From contig CM114272.1 of assembly GCA_050084515.1 (NCBI GenBank), positions 36,580,001-36,644,000 of the forward strand: a stretch of 64,000 nt of DNA, written 5' to 3'. A program made the position numbers and the translations under genes. This stretch comes from Blasia pusilla (Eukaryota; Marchantiophyta; Marchantiopsida; Blasiales). Shown piece after piece: positions 39,320 through 52,639 of this stretch. The notes beneath the pieces were generated by a model that saw only the letters and a list, made by a program, of their open reading frames with translations, was not told where the DNA came from and ran no database searches. How positions within the stretch are numbered: the stretch's first letter is position 1; every line of letters starts with the position of its first letter.

Positions 39320-39665
39320 CAAAGTGGGACATTTGATCTTTTAATGAAGTCCACCACTTTTATGAGGGAATGAGGGGCATTAGAAATGTGGTGTGAACCT
39401 TTGAAGAAATTCCACCATCTATAGACATTAATTACCAAGGGAATGAGGGGCAGTAAAAATGTAGGTGTGAACCTTCCAAGTTGTTCCATCTTATACACAC
39501 AATCACCAAGGAACAGGGGCACTAGAAAGTAGTGTGAACCTCAGTTGCTCTACCATCTTATACACAATCACCTAGGAGTGGCATTAAAAATGGTGGTGTG
39601 AACCCTGAAGCGCTCTACAGTCTTAAACACGCTATCACCAACTTCAAAACACCAGAGGTGAAGTA
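39320..39665. repeat. Minisatellite, unit about 65-74 bp
   Basis: About five diverged tandem copies. The shared word GTGTGAACC recurs at about 39,391, 39,465, 39,532 and 39,596. Each unit also contains CACCAAGG..GGGGCA-like and CCATCTTATACACAATCAC-like words. Confidence 0.85.
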
Positions 39666-39995
39666 AATGGGGTATGGTGTAAGGCCTTTCGAAGATAGTC
39701 GGGGTCTTCACCTTCCATGGATGCACAAATGAAAACTTCAGATCTTAAAAGCAAACCGCACCATGGAAGGTTGTGCCTAATCGAACACACACCAATGGTT
39801 AATGCTGAACACACTGGAAAACTTTAGGCCTTAAGCCACTACAACCAATCCACCGCAGGTTAGTCTTTCATGGCGCCCAATCCAACACAAGGAAAGCTGC
39901 CTTTCTAAAGCCTCAGCCATAAACGGTTGCTGAATACCCTCTCACCTCAGCGCCATTGAACACGACGAAAGTGCCATTTCACACATCCCATGCAT

Positions 39996-40172
39996 CAACT
40001 AACAATCGCTGCATTCATTGACATCCTTAAAATGCCATTGCGGAAGGAAATAAGTAATATAGTTTATTCCAAAAGCTTTAAGTGTAGACCCACAGCAACA
40101 AACAATCGCTGCATTCACTGACACCCTCAAAATGCCACAGCGGAAGGAAATAAAGAAATATAGTTTATTCCT
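39996..40172. repeat. Tandem duplication of a 100-bp unit
   Basis: AACAATCGCTGCATTCAxTG starts at 40,001 and again at 40,101. The homology runs through a GCGGAAGGAAATAA word to a shared ATATAGTTTATTCC end. The copies differ by several substitutions. Confidence 0.9.
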
Positions 40173-43100
40173 AACACTTTTAAGTGACCCACATTTGGAT
40201 GAAAGTAACCACACCACGTGACTGAAGTACAGACGTCGTTTGTGGACGAAACTGACCCATAACTCCAAGTCATGGGCCCAATGGAATGCTATATTTTCAT
40301 CCGCCCAACAGGAACTACTTAAAACCCTCAGTTCCTTGAAAGACTTGTCAGCTTTAAAAGCAAAATCTTTGAAAAGTCGGGGAAAAGTACTACACAAACT
40401 TTTGGAGGTTTGGATCTTGTAAAGATACCTTTTGCATTGTGTCTTGACAAAGTCTCCTGCCAATCAATTCTAGACTTGTGGCAAATCATGGGTTGAGTAA
40501 AGATTTGGTTGGCTTTGGGGTCCAATATGGTGCACCTTTGGTTATGTTTCTTTTTTAAGGATGGTTTTCCATCATCGACTTTTTACCAAATCCTCTTTCT
40601 AAAAATATTTTTGCTAAATTTGTAAAGTAAATCATGATGCAAGGTAATCCCTTTGTGATGCCTAGAGAAGTATGCCCGTGTGATAGACTCCAACACCTTA
40701 GTGTCCAATGGGAGCACTTGTAAAATGGTTCCCCCATGCAGGATGGGACCAGGAAGTAAAAAGGTAAATTATTGAGTTCCCTAAGATAGCATGTTTGTCA
40801 GTTTTTGTTTTATCACAATTTGTAGCTCCAAATAGTGACATACTAATAGGCAAAGTTGTGCCATGCACGGAAGTGAAAGAACTAATCATGTTGCAGGGAA
40901 AATTCTTTTCTTGCTGTCCGGTTGTCACATGTCAAACAAAAAAGGTGTTTGCAAAATCAAGAAGACACTCTCCATAATAGTTTAGATGGTTTTCCAAGGT
41001 CCGGACTGAAAGTAGGTTTACTATTCCAGATTTCCATTCTATTTTTTTTCAATCTAATGTTGTCTCGCCATCTCTTTCATGAGTTGAAGCTACAACTTTA
41101 ATTAGTGTTACATGATCTCCTTTTGTGCATATGTGCCCATGTAGGAACAAGGCTCCTTATCAACTTTTTTAGCCATATTGCTGATGCCCAAGACTCCTCT
41201 CTTCCTTCCTTTCACTCTTGGCGGTTGTGGCTTTACATCCAATACTCTTTGAATTCCATGTTTTCTTGTTGATGGGGCCTTCCATCCTCCATCACACCTT
41301 TATAGCCACATTCATTTTCCTCAAATAATAGCATTATAAGTCCTTTATTCCATCTTTCTAAATTCAGGGTTGTCTTTTCTTGTACTAATATAGAAGAAAT
41401 GAAATCCTTGTGATTTACTTTCCATGAAAATAAAATAAAATCCGTTGTTTGAGACATTAAAAAATAAAGTTGACTATTTTAGTAGAAGAAAATCTAGAAT
41501 CTGGAATTTTTCTTCTCCTCTTCCTCACCTGAAGTAGCAGCCATACATATAAGAAAAGGGCCACCACAAACATATCAACATACCTCTCATGAGAATAGGA
41601 CACGTAAGGTGTACCACAACCTCTATGATCAATCTCATAGATAGTGGAATAGCAATTGTCTACTTTTAAAAAGTTGAATGTGGCCACAAACTTCCAAATG
41701 CATAAAGGAGCAATACCTAGAAAAACTCACATTGTAAAAATAGTCTACTATCCATTTCTCTCTTAGATCATAATGATGCATGCAATCTACCTTCTTTCTA
41801 TAACCTATATGCCTACAATATGCTATACTACTCCCCCTATTGGTTTTCCTTAATGGTGGGTATCTCATTGCTCTCTGTTGAACGGTTCATTGTTGAACAA
41901 TTGAATCATGATTGGGCCAACACAACTACCATTTGTCAAGACTCGTCAACCTTGCATGGACCTCTTCCCCATTGACTAAAAACCTCATCCATTTAAGTGC
42001 ACTACTCCCCTTTTCTCAAATCTCATCCCCTTTACACGCACATTTCTCTTTCCGTCTCCGGAGGCAAATCATTCCTTTCTATTTAGTATGCAAAATCCCT
42101 CTTGGATCATTATGATGGGTCAAGCAAGAATCTTCAAAGGAGGGAGCGTTTGTAGTGCATGAAGAAGGAATGAGTAAGGAGGATGCATCGACATAGATGG
42201 ATTCTATGAAGCAATTCCTATCATGGGTTCCTATCATCCCATGAGAGGTGAGATGGATCTCAAAAGGTGCAAAGGTCCCTAGACATGATATCTTTGATCG
42301 AAATTATCTCCAACCTTCTCGACCTAGTATAAGTCATGGATCACCGTGCACTCTAAATTTTAGAGGGCATGCAATGATCCACATCCTCTCAGATTTTTCA
42401 CATAAGATATAATAGTATGAGAACACAAATTATTCTCCACATTTGACATATGATGATAATAGGCCTGCGAAAACATTCCTCGCAAGAGCTAGCAAATAAT
42501 TGGAAGGTAGTTATAAAGGTCTTGTCGTCGAGCAATTAGTGAGTGCCTTATTCCATGGATTGTTGGGGAGAGTAGAACAACTTCATTGTTGGAGTTCGAA
42601 CTATTAAGACTAGTTCTCAGTGTGAACCAAAAAAATATGATCAAGGAATGATAAACTATGGAAGGATAGCTTATTGATTTATTTACAAACACCTCAAACT
42701 ATATTTAACACATGACAATTAGTAAAAATATTTTATAACACAAACAAGAAGAATTTGTTATTTGAGTTTGAGGCAAAATGATTATTTAATTATTTGTTAT
42801 TTTGGACCTTCATAAGGGACCTCTAACAAGACATCCATGAGAGAGGCCCTTAGAAGTAGAGCTGTAGTATGGAAAGGTAACATTGTGCAATCATTTCAAT
42901 GAATGTCCATCGTAATTGATTGAACAACCAAGTGAATGTTATGTGATATACATGCAATAGAAGATAAAAGCCTCAAAAAAGATTATATCCTCGACCAAAA
43001 CTCAAATTTGCGGTTGTGCCAACAAGTAGACCTATCCTTGTACTTTGGGGTCGTAAAGAGGATTTGTCCACTTTGACCTAGGCAATGATGGACACTTTGA

Positions 43101-43690
43101 AAGCTAGGTTTTGTGAAACTATCTAATTTAAAAATATGTGTAGACATGTGTTAGCTTGAATGCTCCACAAAGGGTTTAAAACGTGAGGTAATAGTTGCAA
43201 AGTTTCAAGTAAGTTTCAACTTTTTTAATAATATAATACCACTTGTCATATTTGAGTGTCGTGGTACTCCTCCTCTAATTCACTTTCATCTCAACATCAA
43301 TAATCATGTGCACAACCAATAATAATGATATCAAAATTTTAAATTATAATAAATTTTTATACCTCATTATTAAAATTTATCACTCAATATCATGCTTCCA
43401 CATGTAGATATATGCAAATAAAAATCAATCTCATACAATATAAATTAAAAATAAATTAAAACTGTATCTTTACAAAAGCATAGGCCTTCTTCAACTTTAC
43501 TTTTCACGGAGGGGATATGAGGAGAGGAGCCCTCGAAGGTTTTTCTGTGTTGACACATGTCAACATGAAGAATAAATCAAAAATGAAAAGAAAATAGAAT
43601 TGATGAGGAAAGAAAAGGGAAAATAAGAGAGGAGAAACTGGTCGCAAACTATTTTACATATTTTTTCTTAGCAAATGCTAAAAATATGAA
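40173..43690. other. AT-rich intergenic sequence, no gene recognised
   Basis: Only short open stretches, the longest 77 codons. The AT content is extreme at about 43,200-43,460. I found no motif that supports a gene or a named element. Confidence 0.5.
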
Positions 43691-43699
43691 ACATATTTA

Positions 43700-44970
43700 T
43701 TTATTATATCTATGTTCGTCACTGGACGCGCACTAGTACGCACTGAAACGGGAGTAATTCGCGGCGCCCTAATGATGGGGAGAGGCCGACCCGTCCGTAG
43801 GTGCAGGCGACCGGGAATGAGGTGGAGGACCGCGAATGAGGATGGCGCCCGTTGAGGGCGGGCGCTGAACGCAGCACCGTGCGTTCGAGCTGCCATTCGA
43901 CCTTCCGTGTCGAAGTGGCCCGAGCGCGTCTGCTCTGCTGCGCAGGAGAGAATGATTCTGATCCGAGGTGTCGGTGGTGAAGGATGTATCCATTTTCTCA
44001 AACGTGCATCTGAGACGTGAGGAGCAAGAGCGAGCGATCGGAGGACGTGCGGAGATGGCAGATGAACTCTGTGGCGTCAGCGTCTTGAATCACTGTCTCG
44101 GAACCCCAACTAATAGGGATCCGAAGTTTCTAGAGCAGCCAGCGCTTCTGCCGCTGATCGTGTAAATGGATCGGATAGAAGGCGGCGCCGGATCGACATC
44201 AGCGTGAGCAATCAGATGAAGCCGACTCTTCTCGCTCGCGCGCAGTCTTATCCGCTTGCGCGATAGCTCAATGGTGTCCGGCAGTACGAAGTGGCATGAT
44301 CGCAGCACGGGAAGATCGCTGCGCCGCGGTCGTCTGAGCCGGTGACAACTGCTCCGGATGCGTCGATCGCCATGGAATGCGGCCTCATTGCTACGTCATT
44401 CCTCCATCCAGGAATCGTGGCGACAGTGGACCACCTCCGCGGCGATGGTTGGAACTGCGGGAGTTCTCTGGCGGAAATTCAGACGAAATGGATTCCATGC
44501 GATGATATCACGACAATTGCAATCGCTGTCACCCCTCCTCCCCTCCTCCTCGTCGTTGTTGTTGCAGCCGTTTTGGAATCGCCTCACTGCACTCATTCCT
44601 GGCGACAAGTACCTCCGCCGCTGACGATTACATTACATTGGATCCTCTGCTTTCCGCACTCTCGCGTTTTCTTTCGTTACATTGCGGAAGTCCGACGAGC
44701 ACATTGGTGTCACGCTGAGATGGGAGAGACGGGCACTTTTCGCCGTCACAAAGCGGGAAAGCGCGGAAGAGAGGGACAAATAAGAACCCTTCTAAGGAAT
44801 AAAATGAAGAGCATAAAAGGGGGTGGGGTAGGAGACTCATGGTCACAGGGGTCTCTTATTTGTTTTGACATTGAAAAGGGGGCGATATCTTATGGCCTAG
44901 GGTATATAATTGGAAGAGGCCGGGGTTTGAAACCTGTCCCTCTTCACGGCGTGGGTTTCTTTCTCTAAAA
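43700..44970. other. GC-rich, CpG-rich island, content unknown
   Basis: Composition switches sharply at about 43,720 from AT-rich to CpG-rich sequence, as at the starts of the three recognised genes. Open stretches exist on both strands (plus 44,342-44,968, 208 codons; minus 43,678-44,001, 107 codons) but neither shows a known domain. It may be the 5' part of a fourth gene whose frame is broken like the others, or a remnant of one. A TATA-like GGTATATAATTGG occurs at 44,900. Confidence 0.45.
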
Positions 44971-45435
44971 CTCCTATGGTGTCAGCCAGTGTCCACTGAA
45001 GATCACATGTTGACTTCCCCTGTCCTCGAGGTGCTCGGCGTGGCACTGAAGATCAGCGTGTTGACACGTCCTCTGAGGGCTGGGGGCATTAGCACTTTGA
45101 GAGGAGGAAGCTAAAATTAATGTTATGCTCTCTCCCTCTCTCCATTCGTTTGTCTATTCTTATTTCCCCATGGATAGTTGAACTTGGAAAAAAGATATTG
45201 TGTTTTGCCAATGAATCAATTTCGATGTATCTTGAATTATCTAGAGTAAGCATTTGATCTTCCTTACTCCTAGTGATTATTTCCAAGTTCAAGGTTGTTA
45301 TTGGAACATTCATACAATATCTATTTAATTTGCATTCACTTATTGAATCGATAAATGTGATCATTATGTCCATCAAATTGTTCTAAATTACCCAAATATT
45401 TTTGGATGAATTACTTTTTATTTTAGCTTTAAGTC

Positions 45436-47040
45436 ATGACCAATGCCAAAGAACTCCCAAAACGCATCGTGAAGGAGCATTGGGAAAAAACATATGCATC
45501 ATAGAAATATCAGAATATAACAATGGAAGTAATGTGCCCTATGCATTGAAAATATTCATAATATGATTGAAAAATACATCATGGTATGTGAATGTTGACT
45601 ATTTCATAGTAGACTAAAGAATGACGCAAAGGCAAAGATAGAATACCCATGATGCCAAACTATGTGGCAGAAGTTCACTCTAACATTACTGTCCAGGATA
45701 TCCAAATCAAAAGGAACTTGTGGAAAATGGAAGGAAATGACACAATAAGTGAAATAAACTGAAGCTTATTCCATCCACATTCGCAAAGAGGCCATAAAAT
45801 AATTTTTGTTGTATGTCAATGTAGATAGGGTTGAGGGAAATACGCAAATGACAACTCGATGAATGCAAAAGGAGTAGTTAGGCCCAATTCAATCAAGTAG
45901 TAGTATTTGGAAGAGAAGTAGTTGATTTGAGAGATTCTTTGCAACTTGCAAGGAATAAAAGCTTCTAAATGACATGTGGGAAAATGTTTCTATAAATATA
46001 AATATCGATATCATTCAACATTATAAAAGAATATTCTTTCAAGCAAAGTGTTGGTAATAATGAGCGTCAAAGTTACTTAGGTCAAGTTATAATTCTTTCT
46101 TACCCGATTCTAATGTAGCTTATATGAGAATATGAATGAAAAAGGTCAAATGTGTTGGAAAATTTGCATGGCTGGCGCTCACGATAGAAGTATAGATGTT
46201 TGGACCAATATGAGAAGCGAAACTTTAGTGAAACGTCTTATCTATCTCCCCTATAAAACCAAGGTAATAATCAAAATGAAAGTAGGCACACAGAGATCTG
46301 AAATGGCTAAATGGCTGGCCCTCATATAGAAGGATATAATGCAGTCTGACAATGTGCTACAACGTCATAATGACAAATATCAATGGGGGCAACTATTAAG
46401 AAATCTTATCTACGAGAATTTCCTCATATACTTTGGGATGGATATATATATTGTTGCAGTCCTATATATGAAGAATAGGATGGAAGTGACCTTGGTTCCG
46501 GAAAGTATTTTTGCACAAGCTCCTTTTTGAGTCAAATTGTGTGCGGAAAAGGCGAAATTAATAGTGAGCGTTTATTGATCAATTATGCGAGATGGTAGTA
46601 TTTGTGAAGACACGCTCTTTTATTGTAACTCCATGGCTTAGTGTAAGTGTAAAGGGATCATGGTTTCTATGGACAAGGATAAGAAGAAGAGAATTTTTTT
46701 CAATTATTTCTAGGTGTTGGACCCTCATCTACAATAAATTATATGGTGTAGGGTACATTCTTATTATATATAATCTTCTTGATGATATTCAAGATATCAT
46801 TGCTAATGCATAGTGTATGATATATTTCAAGCAATATTTGAAACTCTTTGCGAAAGGGAGTGCATGGCCCGTTATTATAAGGGAAAATTATGATGTAGCA
46901 AAAGTATTTACGAGAGTTAGGAAATGTTGTCAACCATATGGAACTATTTGTGGATGAGTTTGGTGGGGTAATCATCGATTCAATAAGCCCCACCGATTGG
47001 TGGATGGAGCACATAAGGTCAAGCTAACAACATCATATCA
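45436..47040 (+). mobile_element. hAT-like transposase relic, copy A
   Basis: The ATG at 45,436 opens MTNAKELPKRIVKEHWEK, matching the start of copy B (MTKAGKLN..REHWEE). Further shared segments are PMMPNYVAEVHS near 45,650, FGMDIYIVAVLYMKN near 46,435, and SRCWTLIYNKLYGVGYIL near 46,710 (copy B: SRRCALIHYKLHAIGYIL). The C-terminal DSISPTDWW near 46,977 matches the D-P-x-x-WW segment of the hAT dimerisation region. Frames are interrupted throughout, so the transposase is dead. The zinc-binding residues of the BED finger are not visible in this copy. Terminal inverted repeats were not found. Confidence 0.7.
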
Positions 47041-47596
47041 ATTTTGTGTGTGTAGATGGGCGGTTGAGGCAACTTGATCGTTGTCACATATTTTAGGATA
47101 GATATGGCGTTTAGGTAGAACACCTTTGAGGATATTGGAGAATAGCCTCGAGAGGTGAAGTCGACTTGTTGGGACCTTGATGTAACTTGAGAGAGCAGAT
47201 TTTCCCTTCGTTTTACTCATTTGGAGTTATGTAGAAGAACTTACTATTTGGAGTAAAGTTACCATTAGGAGTAGAGTTTCCTTTCACATATCTTAGTTAG
47301 ATGTAGGTAAAGTTCTATCAGCGTCAATGACATAGAGGATCGAGGGCTGTTCGGGTGTAACTTCATCTTGAGATGTCGGATGAGGTTGGCAAATGTTTGT
47401 TCTTGTCGGGAATGTTGTTTATGGCAATTTCCTTTTTTGGTCTTAGTCATTTAGGTGACATGTTGACAGCGGTCACCCGCTAACTTGTGCACGTAGTTAC
47501 CGTTGGGATGACTATTTTTGGGGAAGGGTATAAGAGAGGAGGGATGGTTTTCTCAAGCCATCTTTGAACTTTCTCATGTTGAGCCTTAAGAGCACC

Positions 47597-49120
<1,524 letters not shown>

Positions 49121-49124
49121 TCAG

Positions 49125-49222
49125 GACTTAAAAGAAGGTCGTTTATGCTGTAGTATCCCCACCCTTCTAATGAGACTTAAAAGAAGGTCTTTTTGCTGTA
49201 GTACCCCTAAACCCTCGCCCAC
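49125..49222. repeat. Tandem duplication of a 48-bp unit
   Basis: GACTTAAAAGAAGGTC begins at 49,125 and at 49,173, each followed by TTT..TGCTGTAGTA and a C-rich segment. It lies about 0.9-1.0 kb upstream of the ARD start codon. Confidence 0.9.
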
Positions 49223-49334
49223 CCTAAATGCAGACCGATATCCTAAACAGTCCATCCACCGGGGAAAGGCAGCCCGTTCTCTTTCGCAGCCTCTAGGTGG
49301 ATAGAGGCCCTATAGGAGGAGGAAATAGACGGCC

Positions 49335-49343
49335 TTTAGGGTT
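49335..49343 (-). promoter_or_regulatory. Telo-box-like motif upstream of ARD
   Basis: TTTAGGGTT on the plus strand is AACCCTAAA on the minus strand, the plant telo-box found in promoters of many housekeeping genes. A short match like this can occur by chance; the position, about 0.8 kb upstream of the start codon, is compatible with an ARD promoter or long leader. Confidence 0.35.
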
Positions 49344-49399
49344 GAGGGCTGATGCTGCTGCTGCCGATAATTCCAAGTTCCAACCGGGAACCAACCAAA

Positions 49400-50123
49400 G
49401 ATTCCGTATTTACATGGTTGGGGATGCCGGCAGTCGCTCCCGCGTCCGGGAAGCTCTGTCCTAGTCTCCCGGGCGTCCTAAAACAGCCGAGAGGAAACTG
49501 TCAGGGGATGAGGAAGTGGGAAGGGCTGGTATTGGTGTGAAAGAAAGGCGTGCGTGAGTTGGCTGCCCAAAGAAGCGCCACGTGGATTTTCTGTTCTCGC
49601 GGAATGGCACGTTGCCGGCCGGCAACGACTCGAGGACGCGGAGCGGGCCAGGAATCACGAACGACGGGGTGGCTCCTACGAGTTCAGTGAACCTGGACAC
49701 TGTAGGCCGTTGCTACTATGGTCGACTGTGGTTCGTGTACGTAAGGGGTGCTACGTAGCCACACCGTCGGCGCGGCGTCCGAGGTCGACGGTGCTGAGAG
49801 TCTCCCGACGCGGCCGCGGGTCCTGTGCTCTTCTAAACGATCGCCTCATCGTTTGGAAGAGCAGAGAAGGCCTTCATAGAAAGGCGAGAAGACTCCGGCA
49901 TTCTCCGCTGCCCGTGGCACTCGAGCGAAGAGGCGCACGAATCCCCATTGCCCGAGGTTGTTCACATACCTGCCTTTCAAGACGTCTCGGTTACGTCGAT
50001 CGTTGTGTGGCTCGCTTGCAACCTGTTTGTTTTGTTGATTGCGATCGAACAGAGCGTCGGAATCCGTTTGGTGACAGGCGGCGAGCGCGTGATTTGAAGG
50101 AGGAGGAAAAGAAGGGTAGGAAT
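49400..50123 (+). promoter_or_regulatory. GC-rich presumed promoter and leader of ARD
   Basis: This CpG-rich stretch precedes the ARD start. An open frame of 313 codons runs through it (49,554-50,495), but its translation is Arg-rich without a recognisable domain, crosses the predicted ARD start and intron 1, and is best explained by high GC content. A perfect 16-bp palindrome, GTTGCCGGCCGGCAAC, lies at 49,611-49,626. Confidence 0.45.
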
Positions 50124-51569
50124 ATGGATTTGCAGGTGAGAAATGTTGGCTGCTTGCTAATGTCGTTCTGTGACGCTTCTTCTTCTTTCCTGATTGTTTG
50201 TATGTTTCTACGGCTCCTATGGCGTCCTTTCTCTGTTTCTGGTTGTCTGATTTGCAGGATGGTAGGCTTGCGTGAATTTCTCCAACGATTGGGTGATGCG
50301 AAGATCTTTGGGTGCTCACGACGGATCTTTGAACGAAGAGAGAGAGAGAGAGAGAGAGCTCGATTTCGAAATTTTAACCCTCCGTTTGCCACTTTTTATT
50401 TGTCCGCAGGGTGTGGAGAAGCCACATGTCGAGATGCCAGTTGTGGTGAAGCCACATGTCGAGATGCCAGTTGCGGAGAAGCCACATTCTCGTGAATTGG
50501 AGGCTTGGTACATGGATGATTCCAAAGAGGATCAGCGATTGCCTCATCGTTTGGTCCCAAATGAACCTGTTTCCGAGAAAACTTTAAGAGGTGGATCATC
50601 TACTCATCCTTAGTGGTGGGAACATTTCTTGTTCAGTACTGTCGATATTTCTTTCCGCCTGATGGCGATGATTGCTAGAACATTTTGTCGCAGTTTAGCG
50701 GCGCGGATACACTACTTTATTGCAAGTATCGCCATCTTCGACAATTTGGCTTCTTCTAACATTCTGACTATCTTTGTGATATCCAACCCTTTTCCCGTCG
50801 ATTCAGAGTTGGGAGTACTTCACTGGTTTCTGAACGCTGAAAAAATTCGAGGACGATGCCGAGTTGGGAAGCTATTCGAAAAGAACGTAATTGCAGTTAC
50901 CAGGTCAAGCTGCCTCTCATGCTACATCCAGTCTTGTTAATCTGGATGGCTTGACCCCGATTAGCAATTTTACACCAGAGATGTGTTCTTTCACAGGGTT
51001 GGGAGGGTGTGTGGCTCTAGACTTCTTATGGCTGAAGTCGGGACGTTTAGTCGGTGTAATTGGAAACATAATTACACGGATATCTGAAGGGTAACAGTCT
51101 TCAGGTAGTGCCTGGTATTGTGAAGTCACATTATCTTCTGGAAGGATCTGAGTTGAGTGTCGTTTGCTTGCGCAGGATATCATTACGGTTTCCCCGATCT
51201 CTTAGCAGATTATGAACGGAAAATCAAGAGTTTCTATGAGAGCATATCCACACCGACGAAGAAATCAGATACTGCATCGACGGAGTGGTGAGCACTCAAT
51301 CTCCATGAAGGCAGATGACAAGAATTTTCGATTATTCATATTCAGGAAGCTCTAGAACTTCCATGACTACGAAATTGATTTTGCATGGAATTGAACGACT
51401 TCCCTTATCGTGAAAGAATATCAAACATTGCGCTCAACCACCTTCGCCAGGTTGCTTTGATGTGAGGATTTTCAGGATCGTTGGATTCGTGTTTGGACGA
51501 GGAGACATGATTGTTCTCCCGGCTGGTTTATACCATCGATTTACTCTTGACGAGAATGCTTATATAAAG
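50124..51569 (+). CDS. ARD: Acireductone dioxygenase (ARD), methionine salvage; frame broken, last exon missing
   Basis: ARD is a cupin metalloenzyme that oxidises acireductone in the methionine salvage pathway. Exon 1 (50,124-50,135) would encode only MDLQ before gtgaga. After acceptor ccgcag, exon 2 (from 50,410) continues in phase with two and a half copies of a 10-residue repeat (EKPHVEMPVV), then AWYMDDSKEDQRLPHRL and PNEPVS. Exon 3 (about 50,807-50,903) has LGVLHWFLNAEK and, shifted, RKERNCSYQ. Exon 4 (51,176-51,287) has DIITVSP, LLADYERKIKSFYE and HIHTDEEIRYCIDG, holding the His-x-His..Glu metal ligands. Exon 5 (51,451-51,569) has GDMIVLPAGLYHRFTLDENA with the fourth ligand, His of YHRF, then donor gtatgt. 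The family's final segment (RLFVGEPVW..) was not found before the gap. Frame changes occur in exons 2 (end), 3, 4 (twice) and 5. Confidence 0.93.
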
Positions 51570-52013
51570 GTATGTAAGGCTATAATAGCGAGGTTCTTTC
51601 CGCGAGCACTTATACCGTTATGTGAAAGTGGACGCTGCAAGTACTTTGCGTCTAGTGTTTTGAAAGACATCCATCGTCGTTAAGATAATATGTCGTCTGT
51701 ATCGGAGAGGTCCTTCGTAGTCGTAGGAGTCGTCTCTGGCGCGTGTCAAGCTAATACCATTGCTTAGTGGTGCACCTCCGGGATTTCCTGGTTTATGAGA
51801 GGATTCGAGTCTTCGTGCCCACCGCACTTCCTTTCCCCGTTCACTGCCCAATTTCCTTCTCTTCCCACAGTTTTCCAAGTCAACTTCCACACTGGATTTG
51901 CTTCCGTTTGTTTTAATCGGCACTTTACGTTTGAGGAATTCTATGGTTATGACACCCTGTGTTGTCCCACCGTAACAGTCCCAGGCTTCTTTCTGTCTCC
52001 ATAGATGTATTTG
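51570..52013 (+). other. ARD intron 5 and sequence up to the gap
   Basis: It begins with a good donor, GTATGT. No segment encoding the ARD C-terminus could be found in any frame, so the last exon probably lies in or beyond the gap. Confidence 0.5.
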
Positions 52014-52513
52014 NNNNNNNNNNNNNNNNNNNNNNNNNNNNNNNNNNNNNNNNNNNNNNNNNNNNNNNNNNNNNNNNNNNNNNNNNNNNNNNNNNNNNNN
52101 NNNNNNNNNNNNNNNNNNNNNNNNNNNNNNNNNNNNNNNNNNNNNNNNNNNNNNNNNNNNNNNNNNNNNNNNNNNNNNNNNNNNNNNNNNNNNNNNNNNN
52201 NNNNNNNNNNNNNNNNNNNNNNNNNNNNNNNNNNNNNNNNNNNNNNNNNNNNNNNNNNNNNNNNNNNNNNNNNNNNNNNNNNNNNNNNNNNNNNNNNNNN
52301 NNNNNNNNNNNNNNNNNNNNNNNNNNNNNNNNNNNNNNNNNNNNNNNNNNNNNNNNNNNNNNNNNNNNNNNNNNNNNNNNNNNNNNNNNNNNNNNNNNNN
52401 NNNNNNNNNNNNNNNNNNNNNNNNNNNNNNNNNNNNNNNNNNNNNNNNNNNNNNNNNNNNNNNNNNNNNNNNNNNNNNNNNNNNNNNNNNNNNNNNNNNN
52501 NNNNNNNNNNNNN
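52014..52513. other. Assembly gap, exactly 500 N
   Basis: The run of N is exactly 500 long, a round placeholder used in scaffolding, so real size is unknown. Sequence to the right need not be the immediate neighbour of ARD. Confidence 0.99.
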
Positions 52514-52639
52514 GTACAAGAGCGCTTGTCTTGATTTATGAAACACCCTTGTCTCCTGCATCGTGAGTTTGTATAGATGTACACCAATCACTCAGCACAC
52601 TACAGTAAATTTATTCATGCTTGTTGTGGATGAAACCAT

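Noticed and set aside
44210-44300. GATAGCTCAATGG resembling a tRNA D arm
   Set aside because: No T loop or acceptor pairing at the required distance.
44342-44968. 208-codon plus-strand open frame in the GC-rich island
   Set aside because: Not called as a gene because the translation is low complexity, with no domain, and another frame overlaps it. The island itself is reported as unexplained.
49554-50495. 313-codon plus-strand open frame upstream of and across the ARD start
   Set aside because: Arg-rich translation without a domain, runs through the predicted ARD start and intron, and lies in GC-rich sequence where long chance frames are expected.
51925-52591. Open frames of 178-220 codons spanning the N run
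   Set aside because: They consist almost entirely of unknown residues from the assembly gap.
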